Positions 27,271 through 40,395 are shown, numbered from the stretch's first letter. The stretch is DNA of 64,000 bases from Paroedura picta (GCF_049243985.1 NC_135381.1:16355345-16419344), one strand, 5' to 3'. Made by a program: numbers and translations. The notes: generated from the sequence alone by a model not told the origin.

Positions 27271-30200
27271 TCAGAATGGCCCGAAGGGAGAGGAGTAGCG
27301 TGGTGATCCCCTGCTTTGGTATGGAGAATCGCGACTCCTTGAACCAGAACGGGAGCGCGAGTAGCCATAGCTGATGCTTCTTTCAGGACAGACTCTGATA
27401 TAGGATGTTTCACCCTGGAATTTAAAACAAAAGAAAACCCAAACGTTTGCATAACAATCCTGTGGTCAATGTTATGAATGAATGATGCAAGAAATGAAGA
27501 TTAGAAACCAATGTACAAAGTGGCTCAAGACTGGAAGAATTATCACAGAAGAGGCAGTACAAATTCCTCTACTGCCTCCTAGAGTCAGCTGTGGTCTTGC
27601 CCTTGAGGTCTACAGAAGAAAGGCATGTTATACAACTTCTAGCATTGTGCAGGTATTAGGAAAATGTCTCAACATAATTATCAAAGGCGAAGATCTCAGT
27701 GGGTTTCCATTTTATAACCATCAGAGGGAACAAGGCGTAAACTAATGAAATCCATTGGCATAGTTAGGAGAGGTCTCGGTGAACTCATAATTGAACTGTG
27801 TCTCAGCAGCTCAAGTTCTGGAGGGGGAAATCCACAGAAAGCAGCCTCCAGCTGTGGTAGGAGTGGTTGCAGCAGATCAGGCCAGCCATTGGATGAAGGT
27901 GGTTCAAGTAAAGTGAACACTGCCCTCAACACTGGAAAAAAAAACTTGGTCGTGGCAGAGGTATGACACCACTACAGGAAGAGGTTCCATGCACAGGTGG
28001 GGGAAATTTTGCTGCTGTTTGGGGGACAGCACTGCAGTTTGCCGATACAACCTCCAGCTATCAAAGCAAGATGAGCTAAGTTTACCCAAAGAGCCAGTAG
28101 CAATCTGGTCAGCCACTGGCTGTCAAAGAGTGGCAAAGTAAGTCAACTTGACCCACCCTGAAGAAGTTAGAGGCAAGAACTCCAAATGTTCGTTTTCCAT
28201 GTAACTTAAGAATGAAACGACAAAACCATCTTGATTGTCAGGGCTTCCACCAAGCCAGCATGGGGTCGGTTTCACACAGCCTTGACAACTCTTAAGCTGG
28301 TCTCCTAACATTCTATAAGGGTTACCATTGGCCATCAATTCCAAGACAATTGCTAGACTGGGCCCTGGTGCCTCCTGAGAGCATCACAAAAGGACTGGTT
28401 AATGCATGTTCTTCCATGACTGGTACACGCACATGCTCTTCACCCACAGGCAAGAACCCACCTCATGAGACCGGAATTTGGTGTCATCCAGTTTACGCAG
28501 TGCGTATTCCATGTCTTCCTTGCGAAGAAACTCAACCACCCCCATTCCATCTTTCTGTACATCTGCATAACATACATCACCAGCCTCACGCATGTGATCC
28601 TTCAGGTCCTGCCAGCTGCCTGATGGAGGAAGCCCTGAGCAGTGAGAACACAAAACATAAGACACCGTGTAAAGAGAGGTCACTAGGTGTTTAGGCTATG
28701 CCAGGAATGGCTACATGCCCTTGACCGGTTTCCTCCAGCATGTCGCAGGCTCCACTGTTTCCAGAGACTTCCTTTTATTCCAGAAGGCCAATGCTACAAT
28801 AAGAACAGAAGGATCCAAAGAACAGCAATTAAGTTCCATTCCAGAGTGGATGAGCCCTCCAAGTCAGCAAGGTCCCCGAGGATAGTCCCCTAGGAGTCAG
28901 AGTGCCAGGCATTCAGAGGAATCCTCCATTGGTCCAATGTAAACTTAACATCACCCCCTATCTCTGACTGTACAGACTGTACTCCATGTATGACTTAGTT
29001 ACTCAGGATCAGATTCCCATCCAAGAATGGTAGTTCCCTTCTAACAGTATGAGTTTGGGTCCATAGATTCCAATAGTTCATCCTTGGGCAGTGGAAAAGG
29101 ATACCCGAGTTAAACTATCAGCATGATTACTAAGGCAAAGTAACTGGTTTCCCTGTTCCATATCATTTCATAGAGAAACTAGTACACTGCAGTTCCTGGC
29201 AGTTTGCAAGTATCTTTCATATTACCCTCTGCCAATCCAACTTCTCACATGTATGACAAAAGTCAATTTTCCAGACAGCCTCCCTGCCCTCCCAGGCTTC
29301 TGTGTGGGAGATGTACACCTGGGGTTCCACAATTTTGATGTCGGGTCTTCTTGCAAAGCTGAAGAGACTGCACTTCAGTGGTTTCCTCACAGTGAGCATC
29401 TAGCCAGGATGTCACAGTAGCATGCAGAGAAGGACACCAGGAAGGGGAAGGGATTTTTTTCCCCCTGGTGTGTGTTTAAGTGTGTGTGTTTTAGGTACAT
29501 GAGAATAAGCATGTTTTTTATGAGCAGGTTTGTTTTAAGTGTACCACTCCATAAGTCTGGTCAGGAAATGATGACGTTTTCTCCAGAGCTTTGATTGCCA
29601 TTGCAAAATCTCCAAAATACTTCCATTTTTCTCCAGTAAAAGGCCTTCTCCGCCTGTGTCTCTTAACTCACTAAACAGACACCTATTCCACAAAGTCCAG
29701 GTTGCCCTCAAGAGTCCAAAAGGGAGTCAAGGGAGCCAACTCATGTTGATTTTCTCCCATCAGATATGCAAACAGGATGTGGCTGATTCAGCATTTGCCA
29801 CGTGTCTGTATGTTTTTAAGAGATTCATTCTTCAAGCATCACATGCTATGGTCAGCGTATGTGAAGTTTTGGGATCTATTCCTTCTCGCTCTCAACCCCA
29901 AAAGAATGGTCCCCATGGTTGACTTCCTTCCCTTCACCTACCCACAGAGTTGCCTACATCCATGTCCATTGAATTCACATCTGCCCACTGGGTGAAGATG
30001 TTTTTGCTCACCATTCGTTCACCAAGATGAAGTCCAAAAGCAAACAGACTTCCGCTTTTGAATCAAACTGGGAAGGTGTATGATCCTCTGAAAAAGCTCC
30101 TTTACAGCCATAAGGTTTCATATTAAAGAAGAAACCTTCGATCACGGCAGCAATACTCCTCCCCAACACAATATAAGTGAAACGTGGCATCAGGAAAGTT

Positions 30201-33200
30201 CCTAGTCAGTATGAAGTACTCAAGGCAACATACCTGAAACAAGGACTCGAAATTCAGAACGGCGTGAAGGAGGGCCATTCCTCCCACGAGGCCCCCCACC
30301 AAAGCCTCCACCCCGACCTCTGGAAGGTCTAGGAAACTCAACACGTAGACGACACTGGCCATAATCATAACCATTTCTCCCATAAACTGCATCTTCTGCA
30401 TCTCTGCAAACAAATACAGATCTGTGATTAGAAATGTTCCATGAAAGCCAGCATGATGCAAATATCAGAGCATCAGACTATGATCTGGGAGACTCAGGTT
30501 TAAATTCCCATCCTATCATGTAAGTTCACATGGTATCCTTGAGCTAGTCACACCCAGCTTCACCTACATCACAGGCAGGCCACTGAGAGGATAAAAAGGA
30601 GGAGGGCAGAATAATGTTGTACATCACTTGGGTCCCCATAAGGGAGAATACTGTGGTACAGATAAATAGTGTCTGGAATGAATCAATGCAGCTCAAACAT
30701 TAACACAGAGATCTGAAAGAACTGGAAATTTTCAGTGTTCAAGACAACCCTTATTACTACTTTCTAAGATCCAATATAGCACATCTCATACTCTGGTCCA
30801 CTTAGATCCACAGAAACATCATTTAGCTTTGAATCTTGCAAGAGACAACAATACTTTCACATTTGAACAAGGGACAAAATATGAAGATATGTGCTATACA
30901 TATTATTCATCGTCAGGGCTGAAATATTAACAAAAAGAAGTTGAGGATGCAATGCTTCATAATAAGAAACAATGCATCAAAACACCACTTGAATTTCTTG
31001 ATATTTTCCAAATAACAATTAACATGCTGACTTGCTGTGCTCTCTAGGGTAGAATCAAGAAGGGTAGAATTAAGAAGGCAGTCAACAGATTAGCAAAGTT
31101 TTAAAAGCCTGAGGCATTGCTGCTACAATTACCAGGAAAAAATAGTACCAGTGACTCAAAAGCAGGCTACCTTAAAGAGATAATTCTGCTTTTGAGAAAA
31201 ATCTGTACACTAATTCTTTGCAACTATAATTCAGTATGTCATTTTTCTTATCTATAAATCCATCAGTGTTCCAAATGCTGTTTTGGCAACTGCAGTTTTA
31301 TTTAAAAGACAACCTAGAAACACATTACAGATTCCTTTTAACAGAGCATAAGCTGCAGTCTGTTCTGGGAGTCTCCAGTCTTGTTCAGACTGTAGGCATT
31401 TTTGGAATTTTAAGGATACAGAACTAACTCCTCCCCAAAATAACTGCCAATTACAAAATCTTTTGAGATTGCAAGAGAGTTCCTATGATGGAATAAGACA
31501 TAAGAGATGTTTCTTGGATTCTTCAGAAGTACCTTCTATTACAGTGAGACAGAAAAATCAAGACTACTCTTTGTTTTTGGGGAAGAGATGCTTTGTCAAA
31601 AAAGCAAAGGCACACCAAGAAAACTCATTGGTGGTTACCACGGTGCATATGTGTTCAATGTTGGGGAGCAGTAATTTTCAGTGGGTCATTCTTAAACAAA
31701 AATCACTCTTTAACTCTGACGTGACTGTGCCAAGACCAGTCTACTGGTTGGGGCTTCTATGCAAAACGGATATCTCATGCTGCAAGTCTCTCCTCAACTT
31801 AAGAATTTCAGGTCTGCAGTCAGACAATAGTGTGATGAGACTGGGTAAAAGTGATGTTGAACTAAGTATTACCTAGAAGAAAATTATTGAATATTATCCA
31901 AAAATTCCAACAGTAATAAAATTGAATTAGAATGGCACATATTTCTAAAGCGAATTGAATACATGCATGAATGGCAGTTCTTTGCTATAGAAGTAGGAGA
32001 AACAAAATCCAGTTCAATAAACTTGAGCATTTTGTTCTAACAAAGCTATAACTTCTTAATTATTATTAGGCCAAGATTGTCTAAGGGAACTCACGTCATA
32101 CCTTGAGTACCAACTGCAAAATATTAGCAGATGGCCCATTCCAGAACCTGTCTTTTACATTTATTCTGCCCAACCAATTCTGATGTGGATGAGACAAAAC
32201 AAGACTTTTCACCTAATCTTCCATCTGGCTAAGTAGATTCATGAAGGCACCTACATTTAATATGGCTCATCACATCCTGGTTAGGTAAAATACTAGAAAC
32301 ATGTTAAGTTATTATCCTTTATGTTACCATTTCACCAAGTAGTCACTGAGATTGAAAATTTCTTTGTGGCAATCTTTCCACCTTAAAATTTAAAGGACAC
32401 TAAGTGAAGATGGGCTCTGTTCTGCATCTGTTTAATGTATCTCCATGTACTCCATTTTTTTTTACTATTACACTCCTGAAGACCACTCAATTAGATATTA
32501 AACTGATAACATTTCTCCAAGGGGTCGGTTTTTGGTAAATAAGACAGGTGCTAGGCAAAACAAGTATGCCTGTGAGATTGTGTCCAAAGAATTTTATGCT
32601 TCTCTGAGAAAAATACACATCCACTCCAAAATTCTCTAGCTTTAGTAATGAAGAAAGGCCAGTATTGTGGCAAGTGGCAGTACACAGACTATTAGGTCTT
32701 TCAGTATGACTGCAAATATGTAGCAATGATGACTAGGCATTTCAGGCATCAAGAAGCTCTTTTCAGCCAGAGGTACGATGGCAATAGCCACTGCCCCCCA
32801 CCCCCACCCCAAGTCACTGTGGGTTAGAACAAGAGCAAAGTAAACAGAGTTTCCAGGTGAGATAAAGCTTCTTGGTATGATGTAAGAAAAGCATAAAACA
32901 ATCACTTCTTTTTTAGAATGGTCTAGGAGCTGAGTCTCTTTAAAACTCAGGTTTAAAATACAGCAGTGTACTAAATATGTGAAGAATACTGGCATTACAA
33001 AAATACTGCAAAATAAAGGGGTAAAAACCTTCACAAAAGGCATTAGCCTATCCTCATTCAAGATCAATCCAGAGTGGGAAGGAAATATTCCTGGTTTAGA
33101 TTAACTGAGTTTAAATTTAGGTTGCGCAAGGAAAAGCGTCATGCAATTGCTCCCACCCACCCATTTAGCAGGGGTGATGTTTCAAATTTGTAGGGAGAAG

Positions 33201-34984
33201 AAAAAAACAATAAAGGTTGGTGTGGACTATATTCTTAGAAAGATTTAAGAAATATTCAAATAAACTGCACAGGCAGTGTGTTTTGAAGAATTTGTTGGTT
33301 TACTATACCAAACAATAGATCTATACAACTAGTCTCAAGAACACTTATTTTTGGAGTGAAGATAACCAAAGAGGGGATGTTTATTTTTTGGTATAGATCC
33401 TTTAGAACTCCCCTCTATTTAATGGTTTATAAGAATGACCACAAATTGGTCAATGATTCAGTGGCAACAATGTGATTTTCCATACTATGTACACATCTGA
33501 ATGCTTGTGTAGTGTAATGGCTACTCCAGATCAGTAGATTCAAGTAGGTAGCCAGGTTGGTTGGTCTGAAGTAGCACAATAAAACAAAATGAGAATTCAG
33601 TAGCTCCTTTAAGACCAACAAAGATTTATTCAAGATGTGAGATATAGTCTGAGGAAGAGTGCTTGCACTGGAAAGCTCACGCCTTGAATAAATCTTTGTT
33701 GGTCTTAAAGGTGCCACTGGACTCTGATTTTGTTTTATTATCCAGTAGACTTAGGCAAGCTACTGTCCTATCAGCCTCAGTCCTTTATTTTATAAGAAGT
33801 AGTCCAGCATTCTGTTTTACAATGGGCAACCAGTTGCCATTTGCTATCTCATCATGGAACTCAAGGTGGCACACCTAATGGGAGAGGGTCCCAAGATGCC
33901 TTCCTATCCAGATATTTTCTACCCCCAGATCTGCTTAGCTTTAACAAGGTGACTGTATTATGAAACTTCCAAGGATATGAGGAAGTGTCATGTCTCAATG
34001 GTAAAAGCTTTTGCTTGCCTGGCAGACAGACGTTTCCAGGTTCAATCCCAGGCATTCCTAGTTAAGGATCAGGTAGCAGATGATGAAACCCTGGAGATCT
34101 GCTGCCAGTACAGACAATACTGACCTTGATAAACCAAGGTACTGATTTACTACAAAGCAGCCATACATTATAGCTGGAAACTGAAGAGTCATATACTAGC
34201 CTACTCTAAAAGGGCTGTTGTAAAGAGAATCCTCTGCAACGCTGGTGAAGTATTCTAATCTAGAGCCATATACACAACCTAAGAATTATTTGTAAATATC
34301 AGGCCTAATTCACCTGTGCAGGAGAGAGGGCTCCTAACACGTTTTACTTCAGACCAGAAATTCTACATGCAATTCCCTGCTCTTAAAAATCTAGCACAAC
34401 AGGGAGAAAACTCCCCATCACACATCCTTTCTGCCTCGTCTTCTACTTGCAGGGGGCTCGGGGGGACTTTCGGAAACCGGTCCAGTCCTGCCTGCCTGAC
34501 GTGCCGGGCTTGGGGGTAGATCTACCCAAAGAGCCGTTGCTCCCACTCGGCCCAACGTTTCCACTCAGAAGGGTGGGAGAGATTCGCCTCATAAAAGGCG
34601 GGAAAAAAAGGGAGGCAGGCGGCGGCCCCAAGACCCACGAAGGGTCTTGGACAGGCGAGGAAGACGTCCCTCCCGCTTCACGCCGGGGGCCTCCAAGCGA
34701 GACTCCGCCCGCCCGGCCTCCCTCCCTCTCACCCACCGCGGGTCCTCGAAGCGCACGAAGGCGAAGGGCACCAGGCCGCGCTTGCTCTTGAGCTCGATGT
34801 CCCGGATGCGGCCGTACTTGTAGAAAAGCTCCTCCAAGTCTTTCTCGCGCACGTCGGCCGGCAAGTTGCCCACGTAGATGCGGCCGTCGCCCCCGCCGCC
34901 CCCGCCCCGGCCGCCCCCGGACATCCCGGCCCCGCCGCCGCCGCCGCCATAGTCCATCATATCTCGGCCCCAGCCCCCGGACAT
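27271..34984 (-). CDS. SRSF9: Serine/arginine-rich splicing factor 9
   Basis: SRSF9 is an SR protein that binds exonic RNA and helps choose splice sites in the nucleus. Four coding exons were read: 34984-34737, 30403-30234, 28634-28462 and 27414-27271. They total 735 bases, 244 aa plus TGA (human 221). RRM1 has RNP2 'IYVGNL' (residues 36-41) and RNP1-like 'LVPFAFVRF'. The pseudo-RRM2 has the invariant '[15 protein letters not shown]'. A short RS-like tail ('[16 protein letters not shown]') ends in 'SPFGPF'. The N-terminus is very Gly-rich. A second in-frame ATG at 34924 gives 224 aa and places the RRM exactly where it is in human, so the start is uncertain. Intron 1 (4.3 kb) holds one foldback element and one SINE. 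The upstream neighbour DYNLL1 is divergent, about 7 kb away. Confidence 0.93.
30448..30690 (+). repeat. CORE/MIR-like SINE
   Basis: 'gactatgatctgggagactc' with a B-box-like 'ggtttaaattccc', then a core 'ccttgagctagtcacaccc' and tail 'gtacatcacttgggtcccca'. It follows the sense order of a MIR-type SINE and matches the 3' part at 4920-5100. It lies in SRSF9 intron 1, antisense to the gene. Confidence 0.55.
30700..33540. other. SRSF9 intron 1 interior, nothing recognised
   Basis: About 2.8 kb of A/T-rich intron without a recognisable repeat, RNA gene or extra exon by eye. Confidence 0.35.
33544..33742. mobile_element. Palindromic foldback element
   Basis: The left arm 'tttaagaccaacaaagattt' and 'attcaagatgtgag' is answered by the right arm 'gctcacgccttgaataaatc' and 'ttgttggtcttaaaggtgcc'. 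The ends read 'ggttggtctgaagtagcaca' and its partial inverse. The centre is 'gaggaagagtgcttgcactgg'-like. No coding sequence is present. The same family occurs at 40396 and 41813, with half copies elsewhere. Confidence 0.75.
33986..34172 (+). repeat. tRNA-derived SINE (second type)
   Basis: The head 'tgtcatgtctcaatggtaaa' with B box 'ggttcaatcccaggcattcc' is tRNA-like. The body 'accctggagatctgctgcca', 'cagacaatactgaccttgat' and tail 'aaagcagccatacat' follow a SINE seen widely in squamates. It is not a tRNA gene because the stem structure is not kept. It lies antisense in SRSF9 intron 1. Confidence 0.65.
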
Positions 34985-35330
34985 GCCGCCGCGACTGCCG
35001 CTGCCGCCCCCTCTCGCGCTCGGCACCCGCAAGCCCCTCCGCGGCCGCCGGGAAACAAATTCAGTCGCCGCCTCCCCCTCGTCGCTGCCGCCGTCGTCTG
35101 CCACCCCCCCTCTCAGGCCTCGCCACCTGACGGAGGACAAAAAAAAAACCCACTTAAAGGGGAGGCGGAAAAAGAGCCGGCGCGCGCAGGAAAACGCACG
35201 CTCGGAAGAGACGGGGGCAGGGGGGGAGCAGCGGCCGTAAGTCAAACCCGCCCCCCTGCAACGCGCATGCGAGAACTGCGGCGGCGCTTTCTCCGGCGAC
35301 ACCGCAGGCCGACTGGGCTGCGGACGTTTC
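34600..35330 (-). promoter_or_regulatory. SRSF9 CpG-rich promoter and first exon
   Basis: Strong G/C and CpG enrichment spans SRSF9 exon 1 and about 350 bases upstream. 'aacgcgcatgcgag' (35260-35273) includes an NRF1-like GCGCATGCG. A CCAAT-type 'gattggcgg' occurs at 35345-35353. The transcription start was not located. Confidence 0.55.
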
Positions 35331-35479
35331 CTGAGCTGTGCTGTGATTGGCGGAAGGAAACGACTCCACAGAAGCCCCCTCGAATTTCATCCCGCAGGGA
35401 TTTGGTGAGCGGGCATCGTAGGCTTTCGGTGGAGTCAACGCAGGAAAGCATACGCAGCAATATTTATGTGCATTTATTC

Positions 35480-36525
35480 AGAATCTGAAGACCGTTATTG
35501 GCATGCGAAGAAAGGTGGCCGAAAAGGGAAAAAAAAGAAAACATTATAAAGCATTCTACAGTTTCGGGAACTCACAGCGGTACAAACTGGGCAACCGATT
35601 CTATCACTCGAGAGTTTTTGTTTCCTAACAGGAATCTGATCTTAGTCTCATCATCAAGTCCTTGTTTAGAAAGAACTGGGTCGATAGGCTGTCCGCTAAT
35701 GGCGTAGAACAGGCAATAGAAAAACACGTAGGATAGTTTCAATGCAGCCAGAATTACGGGACGCATTCTTTTAGAGTAGGGTCTTTTTGTGAATCTCCCT
35801 TGAAGAACAGCAGTGGAGAGAGCGTTAAATCTTACACGCGTAAACCCTTGCTGCAGTTGGGGGGCATGTGATTGCCTTTTAACTTCAAAGTATGCATTTT
35901 TTCCTCAATTACTGTGGCTATATCTGCCAACTGAGGAAAGCTTCTGTTGGTTTTGAAGATATTAGATTTCTTTCTGTCTTAGCAACAACACTAATAGATG
36001 TTGACACAGTCTTTCCATCTTTGTTATGTTACACCTCTCCTACTATGGGTGTTAAATTAGTATAGCAATTATTGGAAGATTGTATAATCACCTGTTTCTG
36101 CTGTTGTGAACATTCTTTGGGCATTTCTTCTATACATCTAAACATTTGCTGTTTGTTGCATTTCCTTTTGCCCCCTCTTTACAGTTTTCCCCTCTGTAAA
36201 TATCACTGCCAACAAAGGACAATCCTTCATACATCAAATGAAATGGGCTCTGCGCCATAGAGGTTTATACTGCAACCAATCCTTTTTTTAAATGCCACTT
36301 TTTTTTCTTTTTTTTTGCTGCACTAGAATAACATGGCTATTTTTTTGGAATTTTGGAATCATTAATTCTATATAATTGGATTTCCATACATGTCATTTTT
36401 ATACATCTCCAAAATCTTTGTTTGAGTAATATCGTGTTGTCATTTTCTGTAAGACTTGCTTCCAAGAAAGGGATTGTGGCCTCAGATTCCACTGTAATAA
36501 GTAAGTTTTAAGTATGTCCATAGCT
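35480..36525. other. Intergenic DNA upstream of SRSF9
   Basis: A/T-rich sequence with T runs near 36284-36320. No gene or clear repeat was recognised. Confidence 0.4.
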
Positions 36526-36529
36526 GCAA

Positions 36530-37287
36530 TCTGTAACATAAATAAAGGCAGACTAGGGTGATGGGAGGAGTTGGTACTCATCGCCTACCTGATTGGCCAT
36601 CTGTGCAATGAACAGCCAGTTATATAGGCTGTCATGCTGTGGCCACATCCCCCTCCAACACCTTCAGCGTGGAAGAAGTGCCAGCCCGTTCTATTGGGCT
36701 GACAGTGACATGTAAGACAGCCAGCGAACTAGGGGGGGGTATGGGAACACTGTCAGGGAGAGGGTGGTTGCCCAGGCAGAAACTGGGGCCTGGGAGGGAT
36801 GGGGGTCCAAGCCCTGGCCTCCAGGTGGGGGTGCAGGAATGCTCCAACCCAAGGTGTCACCTCACCATGAGGAGGGGAGCGAGCCCTGGCCTCAGAGCCG
36901 CAGGGGGTCCCTGCGCACTGCAGGGAGCCAGGGAGGGCCTGGAAAGGAGGAGGTACCCCGCAATGCAAGGCCTCGCCACTACCTGGCCGTCTGCCTGCAC
37001 ATGCTCGCATCTATCTGTTAGCCACATGCTTGGACATCTGCATGGGCTGGGAAGGCAGCCAGCTCGAGTTGGGGGGGGGGAGTCTGTACCAACCTCAGGG
37101 CTGCAGGAGGGGGCTGCTGCAGGGAGGAGGGCCTGTGATGGAAGGAAGGAAGCCCAGGAGGAGAACCTCAAGAGTGGGGGTGGTTTTGCATTGGAGCTAC
37201 TGCTGCCTCCCAGCCCAGTGCAGTCAGGGTGGCCTCCCCAGTTCTAGCACCTAGTGCATTTCTGGATGCACCGGGCTTTTCTGCTAG
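36530..37287 (+). mobile_element. Putative non-autonomous Helitron
   Basis: The 3' end has a small hairpin, GTGCAT (37254-37259), a 6-base loop and ATGCAC (37266-37271). It is followed by 'cgggcttttctg' and then CTAG before a T (37284-37288), the hallmark layout of Helitron ends. A candidate 5' end is TC after an A at 36529-36531, 'tctgtaacataaataaaggc', reminiscent of vertebrate Helitron starts. The interior from about 36640 to 37250 is very G/C-rich, unlike its flanks. No Rep/helicase sequence is visible. The 5' limit is the weaker part. Confidence 0.55.
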
Positions 37288-38194
37288 TTCTATACATACT
37301 TTACCTGGGAATAATCTCTACTGAAATCCATGGGACATGCATTACTTACATTTGACAGTCTTAAAATTAAAAAGTGAATGGGTTTAAAATGCACCTAAGA
37401 GCCAATTCATAAATGTAGGCAAAAGGTGGCAGAATGCTGAGTGAATGGACTGCAATAATTCTGACTAAAGACAGGAAATTTCACATTAACCCTCTCTATA
37501 GATATAAAACAAAAATAGAAGGGAAAATTCCATCCCTTGTCTCGTTGATGTGCTGGGTTTCTTGCTGCAGGGTGTGGTTAAAATAAGGGAACATCGCTCC
37601 ATGATTCTCTACTTGCAGTCTTAAGTGGTGTTTGCAATCCTCTTAGGCAGAATTAGGCACTGTCCCTTGTGGCTCCCCACCTCACTTTAATAAGAAGGAG
37701 CACCTGGAGTCAGAGCTCCAAAGATGACCTCAGCTGGTAGACAACCATACACAACAGCTAATACTTTACATACCCTGATCCCAGGACAATTAGGACCTTT
37801 TAATATAATAACTGGCATTTTGAATTATGCCCAGAAGCAGACTGACATCCATTCTGAAGAGATATAAATAAATTGTGTTCCCTATAATTTGAATCAGTCA
37901 CCCATACTGAATACACACTTTTGTTTAATAGTGAATCAAACTGCTGCTCCATTAAGACCAGTATTGTATATTGTATATATACATTGTATATCAGCTGGAG
38001 ATAACAGTGAGCTGACCTTGGGATGTTTCAACACATCAAACGTATGGTCTACAACTAAGCCATGGCCCTTGCACAATATTGAATGTTACTTTCCTACCAG
38101 GCTGAACATAGGAGAAATTGGGATTAGAATTGTGACCACTGCCGCTTGTATGTTGTATGATGTAACTTAGGGATTTTGGGAGGGTTTATTGTGT

Positions 38195-38265
38195 TTTAAC
38201 TGTTATGTTGTAAACTGCCGTAAGACCTAATTGAGGAACGGCGGTCTAAAAATTAAATATTGTCA
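38195..38265 (+). repeat. LINE-like 3' end fragment
   Basis: 'gttatgttgtaaactgccgt' and 'ggaacggcggtctaaaaatt' resemble the short LINE 3' ends ('taccgccct...gggcggtt') at 41690, 48536 and 56870. Family not assigned. Confidence 0.4.
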
Positions 38266-38269
38266 CTAC

Positions 38270-39400
38270 CAGCTGAAGTTTCTGGACTATTTTCAAATGT
38301 CGCTATCATATAAAGTGCATTTACAACTGTATTTTTCTAGACAATTCAGTTGTAAATTATTGCTATAGCACAGTTGCAATCTCCAACAACACGTGGATGC
38401 AGCCAAACTATAAGGAGACAAAAATAAAGGAACCCACATTAACATGGCAAAAGAAATTTAAGTATGCCAACAACACTGGAAAATGGGTTAACTCAGTGAA
38501 CAGTTAAATATAATTGATTGAAATTATCCAGCCTTAAGTCCACTGAGTGTGATAGTCTTAGAAGTGTGTCACTGTTTAGCAACAGTTGTCTTACAAAGCC
38601 CTTCTGATGCCAAAAAATGGATGTAATAAAGGTCACAGAACAGTCATGCAGGACCCACATTTACAAGTTTTTTTTACAGCAGACAGAACTCACTCAGTAG
38701 TTGCAGCAGGAAATTCCAGTTAGCATGCAGCCTTGCTGTAAGAACCAATTCACATCTTCATGGATGAAACCCTGTTTAGCTCAAGTCCCTCCTGTTCTCT
38801 GCTGCCACCACATGACATTATATGGTAGTGGCAATCTATGCTCCAGGTTTTGAATCATTAGGCAGCCACTTGTCTAGCAATCTTTGCGGTGGAAATATGC
38901 AGTTACAGCCTCAGTTATGAAATGTGTATTGCTGACAATTATCTAACCTAGTTGATGAAGGTGATGCTGCAATTTAAATGGGTAAATGTGTTTAAATAAG
39001 TTGTTTAAATTAGTTAAAACCAACTGTAATCTTACTGCAACAGAAACATATCTTAAAAGAAGCAGACTGTAACCTAACCTTCACACACAAACTATCAAAA
39101 GTACAGTGGAAAATCTCTAATTTACAGAGTCTTTGAAATGTTTGGTTGGGACTTCCCTCACAGAAAACCTGTTCTGTAACACAGAAGCTGCCACCAAGAA
39201 TGCCAAGTAGATAATAGTAGTCTAATTGGTTTGAGTGGATAAACTACTAATAATCCAATCTGATGGCTGGAGTTGCATTGAGGGCACATATGGGGTGGAG
39301 ATGGTCCCACAGATACAAAGGTAATGAAATGCTTTAGAAATTACAGCACCTTGAGTTAAACATAGCAGCAAATTGTAAGCCATGGAAACTATCTTAGAAT
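38270..39400. other. Intergenic DNA, nothing recognised
   Basis: No gene or clear repeat was seen in this A/T-rich stretch between SRSF9 and DYNLL1. Confidence 0.35.
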
Positions 39401-39407
39401 CATAGAA

Positions 39408-39650
39408 CAGTGGTTCTCAACCTATCTGATGGTGCGACCCCCTTTGGGTCACCAAGGCTGCCACACACATGCCTATTCCTGTGCTACCCAGGATCCATGC
39501 CTTGTTGCTGCTCCCAGAATTCTGGAGACCCCATCACAACTGACTAAACATTAAGATCCTGAAAGAGAACAAAACCTATGGCTTCAATGGATTTCCAATA
39601 AAATTCAAGATGGTGTGAGACCCCCCCAAGCTTCAAACACTGACAGAATA
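39408..39650 (+). repeat. hAT-like element, diverged
   Basis: 'cagtggttctcaacctatct' and 'tgcgaccccctttgggtcac' match the start of a hAT element family like the one at 24771-25160. A matching right end and target duplication are not clear. Confidence 0.45.
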
Positions 39651-39835
39651 ATGGTTATTTCAAAGACAGGAAAGGATCCAACTATCTTAGCCCTGGATTC
39701 CTGGTGACCCTAAGCAAGGGAAAATTAAGAGCCTCCTCTCTGGGGGAAATACTGAGGTCACCAAACAAATAGCCAAATACTGTTCCATAGCATGCAAAGA
39801 ATGACAAAACTGTGTTACTGAAAATTTGCCCTAGG

Positions 39836-39990
39836 TGATCTTAACAAGTTTTTATAGTTTTTATAATGTTTTAAATTTTGATTTGTAAGTGTTTTTATAG
39901 TACACTGTGATGATTTGCTGCATTATGGTTTTGTAAGTTGTGGGAGTTTTGTAGCTGGGTTGGAGCCGTATTTTAATAAATCTGATCTGA
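39836..39990 (+). repeat. Interspersed repeat, LINE-like 3' end
   Basis: It is the inverse match of 4738-4855: 'tttataatgttttaaatttt', 'ttttgtaagttgtgggagtt' and 'attttaataaatctgatctg'. Family not assigned. Confidence 0.6.
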
Positions 39991-40395
39991 ACTATCCTAG
40001 CCAACTACAGATCCATCTAATCACTTAATTAAGACTCTACAATCTTTACAGCAACCTTAAACAAATACCTGAACAATATTTACTTTATTTATCCAGATAA
40101 ATGGATTTAACTTTAATAGACACTGACATTCATTTTCTTTAAACACAATTCTGGCAATAAACGTCTACATTTAAATACTCCCTTATTTTTATACTCTTAT
40201 TGTATTTGCCATTCTCCTGCAATCAAAACTGATCTCCAAACTATAAAGATCAGATCACCAGGAGAAATCAATTTCTGAGAGAAATGAAAGTCCTAGAGCA
40301 ACTACAGAGAGTGAATGCTAGGACTTCCATTTACCTAGAGACTATGAAAAACTGACTTATGTTTCTATGGCTTACAATTTGTTGCTATAGATTCA

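Noticed and set aside
33986-34062. Possible tRNA gene
   Set aside because: A and B boxes are present but the cloverleaf stems do not pair and a SINE body follows.
34589-35302. 237-codon frame containing SRSF9 exon 1
   Set aside because: The upstream 106 codons are CpG-rich 5' UTR/promoter and the end runs into intron 1. The family start fits 34984 or 34924.
36639-37247. 202-codon G/C-rich open frame
   Set aside because: Low complexity and open on both strands, as expected from base composition. It sits inside the Helitron-like element and matches no family that I know.
39408-39650. Full hAT element with target duplication
   Set aside because: Only the left end is convincing, so it is listed as a diverged partial repeat.
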